Numbered from the stretch's first letter, positions 24,054-36,284 are shown. The stretch: 64,000 bases of DNA from Taxillus chinensis (GCA_023512835.1 CM042091.1:45222284-45286283); one strand, 5' to 3'. The notes: generated from the letters alone by a model not told the origin. Program-made: numbers and translations.

Positions 24054-27000
24054 TGTTGAACCCCATTTTGACCGGGTAAGATCACAACCGTACTCGATGA
24101 AAGACCGCAAGACTAAGGACCACTTTGGGAGACCTTTATATGCCCCAAGACAAGCTCTAAGTGATAGAGGATGACATTCGGAGGATAACGCACTTGACCA
24201 CACTTGATTCCGAGAAGAAATGAAATGATTATGACAAAAGTACCAAGTTGAATTGGACAACCGGTGTGCAGCCCGCTATTTTATTAATAACTTCCCCGAT
24301 ACTTGTCGTAATTCAACAAAGTCAATTGAGTTGATTAGATAACATCTTTATCTATCATTTCCAATTGGTTTGAGAATATTCCAGGCTGTATTCAATTAGT
24401 TATGATTTTTCAAAGTTGGCAACAAAACCTTGTATAAATTTGGGGGAGACAGCCAGTGCGCAGCGCACTATTTTGCTAATAACTTTCTCAATACTTATTG
24501 GATCTGAATAAAGTCAATTGAATTAGTTATATAACATCTTTATATATTATCTCCAACTAGTTTGAGGGTAATCCGAGTTCTGTGCAATTAACTATGAATT
24601 TTTGAATCGGACGGGTAGAATGCTCACTTTATCATGTACCTCTGTGCGGTATTTCCCACTTTTCTCCTAAATGGCTGATCCTTTTGGAGTGATTCTACTT
24701 TCAGAAGATAGATAACAGAATTTAGAGCAAAATAAGACCAATTTGGCTTAATCCGAGCTCTGTGGAGAAAGTTATGAATTTTTGAAGTTTCCCCATAAAT
24801 CTGTCAATTTTCCACAAATTTTGGTTTTTCATATGCATGTTTGTCCCACATTGCCAGTTTTGCTTCTCCTTCGCCCAATATATATACAAAGGCACTCTCC
24901 TTACACAAAAAGTGAGAACAAGAGAGGCCTAAGGAAACCCAAGTAGAGTTGCCACGTGGTGACTAAGTGTACACCCGGAATTTTTTGGAGAAACGTGAAA
25001 TCCGAAGGTCAAACAAGGTCAAATTCGGGCTAACTTGGTCAAATCCGGAGGTCAAACTTGGTTAAATCCGGGCTAAGCCCACTAATCCGGAATAAGCTCA
25101 GATCCGATGGTCAAACTTGGTCAAATTCGGGCTAACCATTCACATGGAGTAAGGAATTAGCACTGATATGGAGTAAGGAAATTAGGGCTGACAAATCCGG
25201 GCTAAACCTATTGATGCTGAATAAGGACCCATTGATGTGGAATAAGCCTATTGATGCGGAATAATGACCCATTTATGTTGAATAAGGACCTATTGATGCG
25301 GAAAAAGGCCACTAATCCAGAATAAGCCCAAATCAGGAGGTCAAACCTGGTCAAATCCAAGCTAAGCCCATTGATGCGGAATAAAGACTCATTGATGCGG
25401 AATAAGCTTCTTAGTGCGGAATAAGGACCTGTTAATGCGGAGTAAGGACCTATTGATGAGGAATAAGGCCACTAATCCGGAATAAGCCCAGATCCGGAGG
25501 TCAAACCTGGTCTAGAAAAAGCTCCAACACATTGAGACTCTAAAAATCCTTTTTCCAAATGAATTAATTACGAACATTGTCTTGGGACTCTATTTTAGAG
25601 CATGGGGACGGGAAGATGTCGTAATTAAATGAATCAAATCCTCGGAAAATCAAAGTTGACCCTGGGGACTGCATGACCATTAATTCTCAACGGCATCAAT
25701 ACTCCGGAAATGCATTCAGCCCTTACCCACCAAGGCGTCCAGGTACAACAGAGGATTAAATAATCTCAAGTGATTTATTTATTTTCAGGCATTGAGACTC
25801 CTTTTTCAAAACACGGGAATTGTGAATCGCTGCGGACCGAGAATCCTATTTTCGAAGTCATTAATTCATTGGAACACCGCAGTTGACTTATGGGAACTGT
25901 AAGGCATCCAATAAATGCCGAGGCACGGGCTGTCTCCCCTGGGATTCCTATAAATAGACTGCCCCAAGAGGCAGAGAGAGGCATCAATTATCAAGTATCA
26001 GAGGAGGTTATTTTGGGGAGAGAGCTGTCAGACCGGATTTCTGAGAAATAAAAAAAATCAAAGAGGGATAGAGAGAGTATCCTGGGAATTTTCAAAGAGA
26101 GATATACTCATTTTCAAAGGGAAAAAACACCCAGAATCACTGTTCTTCACGGGGAGGAGCTGAGATTGGAAAAAACTTTTTTTTTTTTAACCTTTGTGCT
26201 TTTAGGAAAGCGTTATTCGAAGGGAAAAGGAGTTCAAATCTGTATCATTCATTCTTTCAGTTTTCTACTTCTATTTATTTCTTAAAATTTTTCTTTTTTT
26301 TTTCTTTTCTGTGTCATTTTCAAATATAAAACCCAAAAACTTTCGTCTTCACCTTTTTCATTATCTCTCTGAAGCTTAAAAATGAAAAAACAAACATTTT
26401 ACATCTCTCTTTTCATTTATTATTTAAAAAAATAAAATAAAATGTAAGAACACAAAACTCATATCTCTTATAGAAAAATTAAAACAAGACTTGGGCGGTT
26501 ATGAGGGTTGAGCCCTAGATGCTCATATCGTAGACTGCCTTGGCCAATATCAATTGTGACAGTATTCTCATATTTGAATTCAAATTATTTTTTGTTTTCT
26601 TTTCTAAAAAAGGAAAATTACTTTTGTTTTCTTATAAAAACTGCAATACTGTCACATGGGCCTAGATCCCACATTCTTTTTCTAAAATTAGAATGCCCCT
26701 TTTTTACTTTATTTTTTTTGTTTTAAGGCCTAGATCCTAAAAACTCTTTTTTTCCCTAAAATTAAAAATACATAAAAAATAACTTCTTTTTGACTAATGC
26801 AAGCAAACACTCATAGATCAAGACTAGGTACCAATTGTAGGCATTGTGGGGGTGCAAGAGTTTTTCTTCCTTCCCTACACGTAACCGACTCCCGAACCTA
26901 ATTCTCTGGAACCGTAGACCTTTCTTTTTCTAGGTGCCCAATCACACCTTAAATTTGTTTGGTGGCGACTCTGTTTTTCTTTTATTTAATGGTTCGTGCA

Positions 27001-27099
27001 AGCCTTGTGTAGGGATGACTCTAGGATTAACTGAATGAACTAGTATGGAGCCCTTTTACAAAAGCCAGCAACAAGCCCGGTCAAAAACGGGTGATGACA
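24054..27099 (+). repeat. 5' LTR of the Tat/Ogre-like element
   Basis: The start TGTTGAACCCCATTTTGACC and the end CGGTCAAAAACGGGTGATGACA are imperfect inverted repeats, and the end lies two bases before the primer binding site. Bases from about 24081 to 26093 match 47056-49128 with roughly 6-7% differences where I compared them by eye (about a dozen in 190 bp). Internally there is an older tandem duplication of about 190 bp (24255-24445 and 24450-24620) present in both LTRs. The promoter position is not clear; 'cctataaatagac' near 25948 is a candidate TATA box. Confidence 0.82.
24965..25525 (+). repeat. Degenerate short tandem repeats inside the LTR
   Basis: Phrases 'gatgcggaataaggacc', 'aatccggaataagcccagatccgg' and 'ggtcaaacctggtcaaatcc' alternate many times with a basic spacing of about 25-30 bp. 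The matching stretch of the 3' LTR is about 47980-48500, with a different number and order of units. The array therefore predates insertion but kept changing length afterwards. Confidence 0.75.
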
Positions 27100-27101
27100 G
27101 C

Positions 27102-27119
27102 TGGTGACTCTGCTGGGGA
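27102..27119 (+). promoter_or_regulatory. Primer binding site, tRNA-Arg type
   Basis: TGGTGACTCTGCTGGGGA closely matches the tRNA-Arg-complementary primer site known for Ogre/Tat elements (TGGCGACTC...). It lies two bases after the end of the 5' LTR, where minus-strand DNA synthesis would start. One transition from the usual C to T is visible. Confidence 0.75.
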
Positions 27120-27713
27120 TATGTTGTGAGAGTCTAGCCATGGTCTCGATTTATTGGAATGTTTGTTTGCTTTTTTTTTTTTCCTGTTTAATTTCCTTTT
27201 GTGCTATAATTGTTTTAATTGTGCATACATGCTTCTCTCTCTTTCTCCAACCTTATACTCGGGTTTTCTCTAACACAATAGGATTAGAAGAGGCTAGTAA
27301 AGGTTTGCCCACGTGGACTTGGTTGTGCTTGTCTACGTGGAATACCCGAAATGTCTCACCCAGGCAGTGGTCCTTTCTTGTTAATGCCCCAAGAGGTACA
27401 AAAATGACCCCCTCCGTTAATGCCCTTTGGGGTACGGGGGCTCCCTCTTAGTTCTTGTTAATGCCCTTGTGGTACAAGGCTAAGTAGGAAATGTTTGGGA
27501 ACCAATGAATAAGATAGGCAGATTTAAAAGCCCATCAGGGGCATGACCTTCATGTGTTTGAGCCTTGCTATGACATTTGTGTACTTTCCTTGCTTGAACT
27601 TTGTATATATTGTCCATGTACTGACCCCTTGTATATATTACCCATCATTGTCTACTAACCCTTCATTTTCATTCATTACATATCATAGCATTGCACACAT
27701 TCATTTAGGAAAC
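27120..27713 (+). other. Untranslated leader of the Tat/Ogre-like element
   Basis: No coding region is supported. The segment has repeated 'aatgccc...ggtac' phrases (27380-27480) and is T-rich before the ORF1 start. Confidence 0.5.
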
Positions 27714-29236
27714 ATGGCAAGCTTTGATCGTCTTCTAGCTAACAAGGTGGACAGAGAAGACGTTCAAGAGGTCGCTCTCGTATCAAGGATAATCTAAAGG
27801 AACTTGGGAAATTTTTCTCAAGAAGAGCCATAGAAGGTCCGAGACATACATATTAAGCTCCCAAAGAATCATGCTCCTGAACTCACATCCATATGGAGGA
27901 AGTGGTCTTTAAGGAGTCAATCTGCATACATCAAGCACTTTGGGGATATGTTACATCTAACTCAACTACCAATAGATGAGGACATGATCATTACAGCAGT
28001 GAACTTCTGGGATCCAAGGCGAAGGTGCTTCTATTTTAATGGTGTGGATTTGGTCCCAACTATTAAAGAATACAAAAGGCTTCTTGATCAAGAAGCGGAT
28101 CAAAAGAAGGCAATCTTCAACTATGATCCTCAAAAATCATGTCGGCGTACTTTGGCTTGTCTCCTAGATATACAAGCTAAAGAAGTTCCTCCAATCATTC
28201 AAAATGATGGGAAGCATGAAGTCATTCCATGGGAGTTCTTCAAGAGGATGATACAACATTCAACTCAAGAGGAGACCCATATACTTTTCACTATTGCTGT
28301 CTATGGTCTACTCATTTCCCTTGGAATCCAAACTCCATTGACGGGGAAGTCTTGGAACTTGTCCTGCAATTGATAAAGGGAAATGACCCTATTCCTGCCA
28401 TCTTAGTTGAAACCATTAGGTCCTTATCCTACATCCGAGTCAGAGGTCGAGGACAATTCAGAGGTTGTCTTCCTCTCCTATGCACATGGTTGAAGAGTCA
28501 CTTCCCATGCAGCTTTCCATGCTTCAAGGAAGTTTACGTGTTACCTGCTACGACCTTGCTAGATATTCTAGACAGTGGGTGGCGGCTACCCAATGACAAG
28601 GAAGGTTGGATGCACAAGTTCCACAGACTAGGAGATGAGGATATTATTTGGAGGGCCCCTTGGATGCATAGATCAAGCATGTTATATAGCTTCAGCAGCT
28701 ATAATTGGGTCCCACTAATCGGCCCTTAGGGAAGCACTGCATACGCACCATTATAGGTGGGAAGACAACTTGAAGGGCGTCAAATCATCCTAGTCTTACA
28801 TGGAATGGAAGCTTGCGGTATGGAATATGGAGCTCATGGAGCAAAATGGGTAATCTTTGAGATGCACAGAGCTTGGGCCACCCCTCGACGGATCAAGGCC
28901 AATCTACATGCTACTCCTATCTTATCAGAATACAAGGCATGGAAAGAGAAGTTGTTCCCTCTACCTAACACAGGCGAGGACACTGAAGCTGAAGAGGTGG
29001 CCTCCAACGAAGAACCTGTGGTTGTCCTAGATATAATTATATCCTTGCTACAAGAGAACGCCGTTTTGCAGCAAACAGTGCAAGAACAAGGGGAAGCCAT
29101 ACAGAAAATGGTGGAGCAGTTGGAAGCAGCTAAGATATAGAAGAGTCATGCAAGGAAGCAGTCATTGGCAAGGGAGATGGTCATCAACAGGCTTGAAGAG
29201 GAGAACCTAAGGAGCCTCCAAAGAAAGCACCGCTAA
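27714..29236 (+). pseudogene. ORF1 upstream of gag (DUF7745-like), broken
   Basis: From the ATG at 27714 the translation resembles the plant transposon ORF1 family annotated DUF7745. It shows a W-x5-L-x5-Y block, LPIDEDMIITAVNFWDP, a V-P-T-I-x-E-Y motif, WLKSHFPC, W-R-A-P-W-M, and a glutamine/glutamate-rich coiled-coil tail (LQENAVLQQTVQEQGEAIQK). Stops occur at about 27795 and 27860, a frameshift near 28320, and further stops near 28727 and 28756. Proteins of this kind precede gag in Ogre-like elements, and their function is unknown. The family name is from recall. Confidence 0.65.
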
Positions 29237-30372
29237 GAGATGATCAAAGCTTGCCCTAGGACATATAGTTTTAGGGATTTCATGTCATTTTGTTCAGTCT
29301 GACTATTTGTACCCATCAAACCTTGTTTTCTTAATTCAATAAAGTTTATGTTTTTGTATCCCATGCATATCATGCATTCATACATAAAAAGTGAAAACAA
29401 GAATAAAATTCTCAATAAACTCTCTAGGTCCACCCAGAGCTTTGCCAAAATTGGGCACTCATACAATCTAAGGTCCTCCAGTCAGCAGTCATCTCTTCCA
29501 ATGGCAGAACATACCGAGGACAAACTTACTGGTCTTGAACAGGTGCAACAGGAGATCGGGGGAACCATGCTTCAAGTACAGGCCCAGCTGAAAACTGTAA
29601 TGGACATGCTAGCCAAATTGACTTCTGAGAGGGAAGCTAGCCCAACTGCAAGGGCCATTAATTAAGAGCAAGAGCAGGCCCCACATGCTTCACAGGCCTA
29701 TGCTCCAGCAAACATGGTTCCTGGGGCATCGCATCATGTCTCACCTACACCACCTGCTATGGGGGCACCAACCCCAAATATCATGGAAGCTGTGGAATCT
29801 CTCACCCAACCATCTAACTGGAAATCTATTTGTCATGCCCCGGATTTCCAACCCGAGGAAACCGGTTCGTGACTCCCCTTTACCCACCCGGTGGGCAAGG
29901 GGTTGATATACAACATCCCTCGCAAGACATCGTACACATACACAACAGAAATTCGCAAAGACGTAAATCAATATCTTTATTAATTTCAAACCACAATAAA
30001 CGTTTAAAACCAAACCATATGCCTTTATTACATTCAAATCTTGTTTTCAATTTCTCCCAACTGGGGTTACATCAATTTCCTCAAAATAACAATTGAACGA
30101 AACAATAAAACAAATACGGTCTTCCACCTTGGGGTTCCACCTAGCGCCTATAGGTTCCTGAAAGAAAACACATCACAGAAGGAGGGGTGAGCAACCACAG
30201 CTCAATAGGAATCATGTCTCCCCAACCCATCTCATGCTCCTAGCATCTACATGAGGACGTGCACAAGTGCAGTGTAGTGACAATAAGATATAAGCAGTTG
30301 ATAATCCAGTCAAGCGTCAACACACAAGTCACAAGTACAACCTTTGCTACAACCACACAGGCTAATATAAAC

Positions 30373-30508
30373 AGTCCCGGGCTTCCACAGCCACCGGGTT
30401 CCAAAACAGTCCCGGGCTTCCACAGCCACCGGGTTCCAAAGTAGTCCTGGGCTTCCACAGCCACCAGGTTCCAAAGTAGTCCCGGGCTTCCACAGCCACC
30501 GGGTGTAC
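30373..30508. repeat. Minisatellite, four 35-bp units
   Basis: Units begin AGTCCCGGGCTTCCACAGCC at 30373, 30408, 30443 and 30478, each followed by ACCGGGTTCCAAA with few changes. The array lies inside the solo LTR. Confidence 0.9.
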
Positions 30509-30680
30509 CAACAAACACACAACACATAAAGCCACACAGGCATAACATCAAACACATGATTTGCATAGTCTCACAGGCATAACATTGAACATATAGCGTG
30601 CACACATTCATAGGCTCTCAAACTTAGTCACACAGACATAAAATCGAACATCTAGCATGCATAGCTACACAGTCATGAAA

Positions 30681-30904
30681 ACAAACACTTAGCATGCGTA
30701 ATCCCCAGCCTCACGGGCATATAGACAAATGTCCAAGCAAATACGCCATTGAAGGCCAATATCCATATAGGAGATCACACCTATATGGATTTACAAACAC
30801 TTAGCATGCGTAATCCCCAGCCTCACGGGCATATAGACAAATATCCAAGCAAATACGCCATTGAAGGCCAACATCCATATAGGAGATCACACCTATATGG
30901 ATTT

Positions 30905-30905
<1 letters not shown>
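30681..30905. repeat. 112-bp direct duplication
   Basis: A segment beginning ACAAACACTTAGCATGCG is repeated in tandem (30681 and 30793) with two or three differences. Each copy carries an inverted 'ccatatagg...cctatatgg' pair around 'agatcaca', a short potential hairpin. Confidence 0.88.
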
Positions 30906-30909
<4 letters not shown>

Positions 30910-30969
<60 letters not shown>

Positions 30970-31128
30970 TATCTAGAATATACAACAGACTGCCTATCAC
31001 AAGGCCAAAACCCTGGGATAATTTCAAGGAGGAACAGAACCCCTACCTCAAAAGGTTCCTCCTTGCTCTTGCTCCCACGCTAGACGCCGTCCACCCACGC
31101 TCATCACCCCTGCAGCAACGACCAGGAG

Positions 31129-31193
<65 letters not shown>

Positions 31194-31205
31194 CTCTCTC
31201 TCTCT
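30910..31205. repeat. Microsatellites (AT)n-(AC)n and (CT)n
   Basis: (AT)n runs at about 30913-30948, followed at once by (AC)n to about 30968. (CT)n runs from about 31131 to 31205 with a single G interruption. They generate long dipeptide-repeat frames on both strands that are not genes. Confidence 0.92.
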
Positions 31206-31289
31206 GCGACGGCTACGGCGACTGACAACAAAAACCCTAAACCTAAAACAAAGAGAGTTCCTCCTCCTTATATAGACACCTCACTTATC

Positions 31290-31420
31290 AAAATAACGTA
31301 GTTTTGATAAGTGAAACCTAACATTAAAACGACATAGTTTGATAAATGAAATCCCACCATCAAAATGACGTAGTTTTGATAAATGAAACACAACATTAAA
31401 ACGACATAGTTTTGATAAAG
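31290..31420. repeat. Four tandem 35-bp units with ACGTAGTTTTGATAA core
   Basis: Units carry (A/G)ACGTAGTTTTGATAA or ACGACATAGTTTTGATAA followed by 'gtgaaac' or 'atgaaac' and 'aacattaaa'. They lie near the right end of the solo LTR. Confidence 0.8.
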
Positions 31421-33027
31421 GGAACATGCCACAACCTTCTCGCATCCACATAGGACAAAATACCCACAATTTAAGCCAATGTGTGTGGGAATAAAACTCC
31501 CTAAAACCCAACAATTGCCACCCCAAAAGGCAAAACTGTGACTAACTCCACATCCCAAAACACGGGTCATTACATTATTAAGGCTCGACTGAAAGCTGTG
31601 GAGGGGGTAAAAGCATATGAAGGGACCGACCCTCATGATTTATGCTTGGTACCGGGCATAGTACTTCCTTCCAAATTCAAGATGCCTGATTTTGAAAAGT
31701 TTAATGGTACTCAGTGTCCTAGAACACATGTGACCATGTATTGCCGCAAGATGGCGGCCCATGCTGACAATGACAAACTTCTAATGCATTGCTTCCAGGA
31801 GAGCCTAACCGGTGGTCCCTTGCGATGGTATATCCAACTTGAAGGTAGCCGCATTAGAACATGGAGAGAACTTGCCACGGCATTTCTAGATCAATATAAG
31901 CATGTCACTGAACTAGCGTTAGACTGGCTAGCCTTGCAGTCATTTGAAAAAGGAAATAATGAAAGCTTCAAGTCTTATGCCCGAAGATGGAGGGAGGCGG
32001 CCATGGATGATCAGCCCCCACTCACTGAAAGAGAACTCACTACCCTCTTCATCAGCACCATGAAGGGAGTCTACTACAAAAAATTAATCGGGAATGTTTC
32101 AAGTAGTTTTGCAGACTTGGTCGCCTCAGGAGAACGAATAAAAGGTGGCATAAGGGAAGGAAAACTCGGGGGAAGCAAGTATGAAGCTTTTAGAAAGCCC
32201 TCTTCCTCCAATCGAAAGAAAGAAGGAGAATCCCAGGCAGTATGGCAACCCAAGGCTAACTATAATAGCATCGGGTCACAACAACCCCAACAATCAACCA
32301 TACCTGGGTGTTATGGAGGATCTTCGACAGTGTCCTACATTGTTCAAGCGTCGAACCTACAATATCAGCCTCAGGGTGGGAACTTTTACTCAACCAACCA
32401 ATCCCAGTCTGAGCAATCAAAGCAGCCATGGCAGAAGCAAAAAACAGGAAAGGAGAAATTCGATCCAATTCCTATCACATACACGGAGGCGTATACTAGA
32501 TTATTGGCAGCAGGACTTGTCAGTCCAGTGCCCCTAAAAAAGTTAAGCCCTCCATATCCTGATTGGTACAAAGCTGATACCAGCTGCGCATACCATGGAG
32601 GTGGAATTGGACATGACACAGAAGGTTGTTTCGCCCTAAAAAGGAAGATACAACATTTAAGAGATGCTGGGTGGTTGGACTTCTCTAAAATGACTGGCAC
32701 TCCCAATGTGGGTACAAACCCTCTTCCTGAACACTCAGGTAATGTAGCCAATATAATAGCTGAATATGGAAGTTCTCCTAGACAGGCTTCCAAAATCAAG
32801 ATGGACAAGTATCAATTATTCATGACCCTACACATGAATGGATTCATAGTGACCAATGATGTGACTGATGCCAATAGGGGCAACGATTGGAAGAAGCGAT
32901 GCCTCTATCATAAGACAGCTTATGGACACGACTTAGAGGAATGTGAAGAATTTCAAGAAGTAGTCCAAGAATTGCTAAACTCCAAGAGACTGAGATTTCA
33001 AAGCTGGAAGTACATCGTGAGGTCTGT

Positions 33028-34525
33028 ATGGCCTCCACTGATAGGTCACAAGTGGCACTCAATCCTAGGGCACCGAAACCCCTAATTATCCAGTACACAA
33101 AGAAGCCGAAGGCTGACTCATTGATGCAAAAGGTCAAAACCCTTACTGAAGTCTCATGGAACTATCACTGCAAGTCTATTATTGCAGGGGTTCTTATAGA
33201 AGAGAAGAAGACAAGAAGTGGTCATTCATATACACCGCAAGAAATGAACAAAGCTGATAAAGGCAAAGCCGTAGAGCAAGATATCATTCTAAAACCGATA
33301 TCAGCTAACAAAAATACCTCTATCTCAGAAGAGGAGGTAACTGAGTTTCTGAAGCTGATTAAACAGAGTGAATACAACATCATTGATCAATTGAGTCGGC
33401 AGCCGACTCCCATCTCATTATTATCTTTTCTTATGGATTCTACTCCACACCGGGAAACCCTTATGAAGGTCTTGAGCAAAGCTTATATTTCTTCATCCAT
33501 TTCTGTGGAGAACTTAGATAGGATTGCAAATAATATCGTGGCGAGTAACTTTCTCAGCTTCAGTAAAGAAGAGCTCCCTCAAGAAGGTGTTGGACATATC
33601 AAGGCTTTGCATATTTCTGTTAAGTGCAAGGACCACATCATCTCGCGTGTGCTAATTGATAATGGATCTTCTTTGAACATTATGCCAGCTCCCATCCTAA
33701 AGCAACTGCTGGTGGACCCATCTTACATCCGCCCCACTAACATGATTGTCAGGGCTTTCGATAGAGAAAAGCGAGAAGTAGTGGGAACCTTAGATGTACC
33801 ACTACAAATCGGTCCAAGTACATTCACCGTGGAGTTCCAAGTCATGGATATCACTCTTTACTATAGTTTCCTACTGGAAGGCCATGGATTCATGCAACAG
33901 AGGCAATACCCTCAACCCTCCATCAAAAGGTTAAATTCATTGTAGACGGGAAACTCATATGCGTGTCCGAAGAAACAGAAATCCTTGTCACCAAACCTCT
34001 CTCTATCCCCTACATTGAAAGCAGTGAAGATATCCCAGAATGTTCCTTCCGCTCATTCGAGGTCGTCAATGCAACCTACCTTCCAAACCCTACAATTGAT
34101 CAGGATGGTGGGACACAGTTACCAAAGGCATCGAAGATGGTAGCATCAGTCATGCTGAAGTTGGGCCACAAAGCAGGAAAAGGATTGGGGTTGCAAGGAC
34201 AAGGGATCAAAGAACCTATTACCATTCGAAGCACAATTGGAAGATTTAGACTAGGCTACATGCCCATTAAAGCTGACAGGCAATTAGAGACCTCAAGAAG
34301 AAGGGATAGCTGATTGGCTAAGCTGGAGAAAAGAGCTTTCCAAGAACAGAAGATGATTTTCCCACCGCTCGGAGCTACATTTAGGAGCGCGGGATTCATA
34401 AATCAGAGGAAAGAGACAGTGGCTGCTACATGGGATGGCAATGAAGAGGTGGAACTGGTTCGGGTTTGCCAAGGAGACCCGGGACAACAACTAGACAACT
34501 GGAAAAGCTTAGACCTCCTTATCAT
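33028..34525 (+). pseudogene. Protease and G-patch region of pol, Tat/Ogre-like element
   Basis: The frame from 33028 contains the aspartic protease signature VLIDNGSSLNIMP at about 33652-33690, followed by a Tat-type protease body (RAFDREKREVVGT, VPLQIGPSTF, FQVMDI). A one-base frameshift near 33885-33920 moves coding into the frame read at 33963-34525. There the motif KLGHKAGKGLGLQGQG is a G-patch, the glycine-rich RNA-binding motif found after protease in Tat elements. A TGA at 34311-34313 follows. The protease would cut the polyprotein. Confidence 0.75.
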
Positions 34526-34634
34526 GTAAATGGTTCAAGGAATAACATGAAACTTTTTGCTATAAACTTTCTCTTGCATTTCATAGCATGTGCATTATCA
34601 TATATGGTTGAGCAAGTCAGACTTTTTCAAACAG
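34526..34634 (+). other. Putative spliceosomal intron within pol (109 nt)
   Basis: The donor GTAAAT at 34526 splits the ATG codon before the in-frame TAA stop. The acceptor TTTTTCAAACAG ends at 34634, preceded by a T-rich stretch. After removal, the codon AT/G is completed and reading continues in frame with YDKFKDMV, which leads into the linker upstream of RT. The interval itself has several stops. Ogre-type elements are known to carry an intron between protease and RT. The splice sites here are read from sequence, not from transcripts. Confidence 0.6.
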
Positions 34635-36284
34635 GTATGATAAATTTAAAGATATGGTAAGAAAAGAAGAAATGAGTTGCTTAAGGCTTGGCCATGATCC
34701 ATACTGGGAGCAGTCAGTGTCTGAGGTAGAGGAAGCTGGTACAGTAGAAGATCCTGAGCTACCAGAAGATATTAAGCGCCTGCTAGAAAAGGAAGACTAG
34801 CTCACTATCCCTAGTGAAGACCCAGTCACAATTGTGAACTTCGAAATTGCCACTGAGCCAAGAGAACTGAGATTGGGGGCCTTCATCCCCAACAGTATCA
34901 AAGATTAGCTGCTTAATCTTTTGAGGACCTACATCGACGTGTTCGCCTGGTCCTACAAGGATATACCTGGCTTGGATACAGATATAGTGCAACACCAGCT
35001 ACCTTTGAAACCCGAGTGTAAGCCTGTCCAGCAAAAGCTAAGGAGGATGAGGCCGGAAATGATACTAAAGATCAAGGAAGAAGTTAAAAAGCAATGGGAT
35101 GCAGGATTCCTTAGTGTGGCCCATTATCCAGAATGGGTGGCTAACATCGTGCTAGTCCCAAAGAAAGAGGGGAAGGTCCGTATGTGTGTAGACTATCGCA
35201 ACCTCAATAGGGATAGTCCTAAAGATAACTTCCCATTACCTCACATTGACACTTTGGTAGACAACACTGCAAGACATACTATGTTTTCCTTCATGGATGG
35301 GTTTTCTGGCTATTACCAAATTAGGATAGATCCTGAACACAAGGAAAAGACTACATTCATCACTATATGGGGCACCTTTTGCTACAATGTCATGCCTTGC
35401 AGACTCAAAAATGTCGGGGCAACTTATCAAAGAGCATGGTAACACTATTCCATGACATGATGCACAAAGAAGTAGAGGTCTATGTCGGTGATATGATCGC
35501 CAAGTCGAAAGGAGACAAGGACCATGTGAAAGTATTACACAAACTCTTTGACAGGCTACGAAAATACCAACTAAAGTTAAATCCGGCCAAGTGTACCTTG
35601 GGAGCTACATCAGGCAAGCTATTCGGATTCATTGTCAGTCAACGGGGAATTGAGATTGATCCTAACAAGGTACGGGCCATCCAAGATATGCTCGTGCCAA
35701 AAACTGTCAAGGAAGTTAGAGGATTCCTCGGAAGACTCAACTACATCGCTCGGTTCATTTCATAACTCACTATGACTTGTGAACCCATCTTCAAGGTGCT
35801 GCGCAAGAATAATCCTGAGGTGTGGAACAATGAATGTCAAGAGGCCTTTGATACAATCAAACAGTATTTGATGAACCCTCCAATTTTGGTTCCCCCAGTA
35901 TCCGGTCAACCTCTGATTCTATACTTAACGGTTCAAGACACGTCAATGGGTTATGTACTAGGATAGCACGATGTCTCAGGAAAGAAGGAACAAGTCATTT
36001 ACTATCTGAGCAAGAAGTTTACACCTTGTGAGGAAAAGTACACTCCCTTGGAAAAGACTTATTGTGCCCTCACTTGGACAACACGAAGGTTAAGGTAGTA
36101 TACGCGCTACCATACCACATGGCTCATCTCTAGACATGACCCGCTCAAGTACTTACTGGAAAAGCCATCTATGACGGGAAGAATTGCTAAGTGGTAGCTA
36201 CTCTTAGCAGAATATGACATTGTTTATGTGCCTTAAAAGGCCATCAAAGGAAGTGCTGTAGCTGACTATTTAGCAGATAGAGCT
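34635..36284 (+). pseudogene. Reverse transcriptase and RNase H of the Tat/Ogre-like element
   Basis: The linker is followed by RT: YIDVFAWSYKDIPGLD, QKLRRMRPEM, WVANIVLVPKKEGKVRMCVDYRNLN, FSFMDGFSGYYQI, a frameshift near 35420, then the catalytic loop. The loop reads YVGDM where YVDDM is expected (GGT at 35487-35489), so one catalytic aspartate is missing. RNase H follows (LILYLTVQDTSMGYVLG, YYLSKKFTPCEEKYTPLEK, PLKYLLEKPSMTGRIAKW). Stops lie at 34798, 34906, 35763, 35964, 36094 and 36196. The product would copy RNA into DNA; this copy cannot. Confidence 0.85.

Larger units (their letters stand above)
29831..31574. mobile_element. Solo LTR inserted in gag
   Basis: It starts TGTCATGCCCCGG and ends CACGGGTCATTACA, with an imperfect 5-bp duplication (CTATT at 29826-29830, TTATT at 31575-31579). 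Taking it out with one copy of the duplication puts the two gag parts in one frame. It has no coding region. A 'gggtgagcaaccacagctcaatagg' phrase resembles one in the elements at 40.2-46.5 kb, which suggests a distant relationship. Orientation cannot be fixed without a primer site. Confidence 0.8.
29501..33085 (+). pseudogene. gag of the Tat/Ogre-like element, split by a solo LTR
   Basis: The N-terminal part starts at 29501, with an MAEHTED start and a coiled-coil-like stretch, and has a TAA at about 29663. A solo LTR interrupts the gene at 29831-31574, and the frame continues from 31580. The main part carries the Tat-type gag core (KMPDFEKFNGT, YCRKMAAHADND, SLTGGPLRWY, TWRELATAFLDQYK) and two zinc-knuckle-like motifs, CAYHGGGIGHDTEGC and CLYHKTAYGHDLEEC. 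Gag forms the virus-like particle and packages RNA. Protease coding follows, overlapping in a different frame from about 33028, so a frameshift mutation lies near 33030-33085. Confidence 0.82.

Noticed and set aside
30373..30508. CRISPR-like regular repeats
   Set aside because: Units are contiguous 35-bp tandem repeats without spacers, in plant nuclear DNA.
30240..31301. Frames with VEAQD-type or (YI)n/(SL)n repeats
   Set aside because: Caused by the 35-bp minisatellite and by (AT)n, (AC)n and (CT)n microsatellites in the solo LTR.
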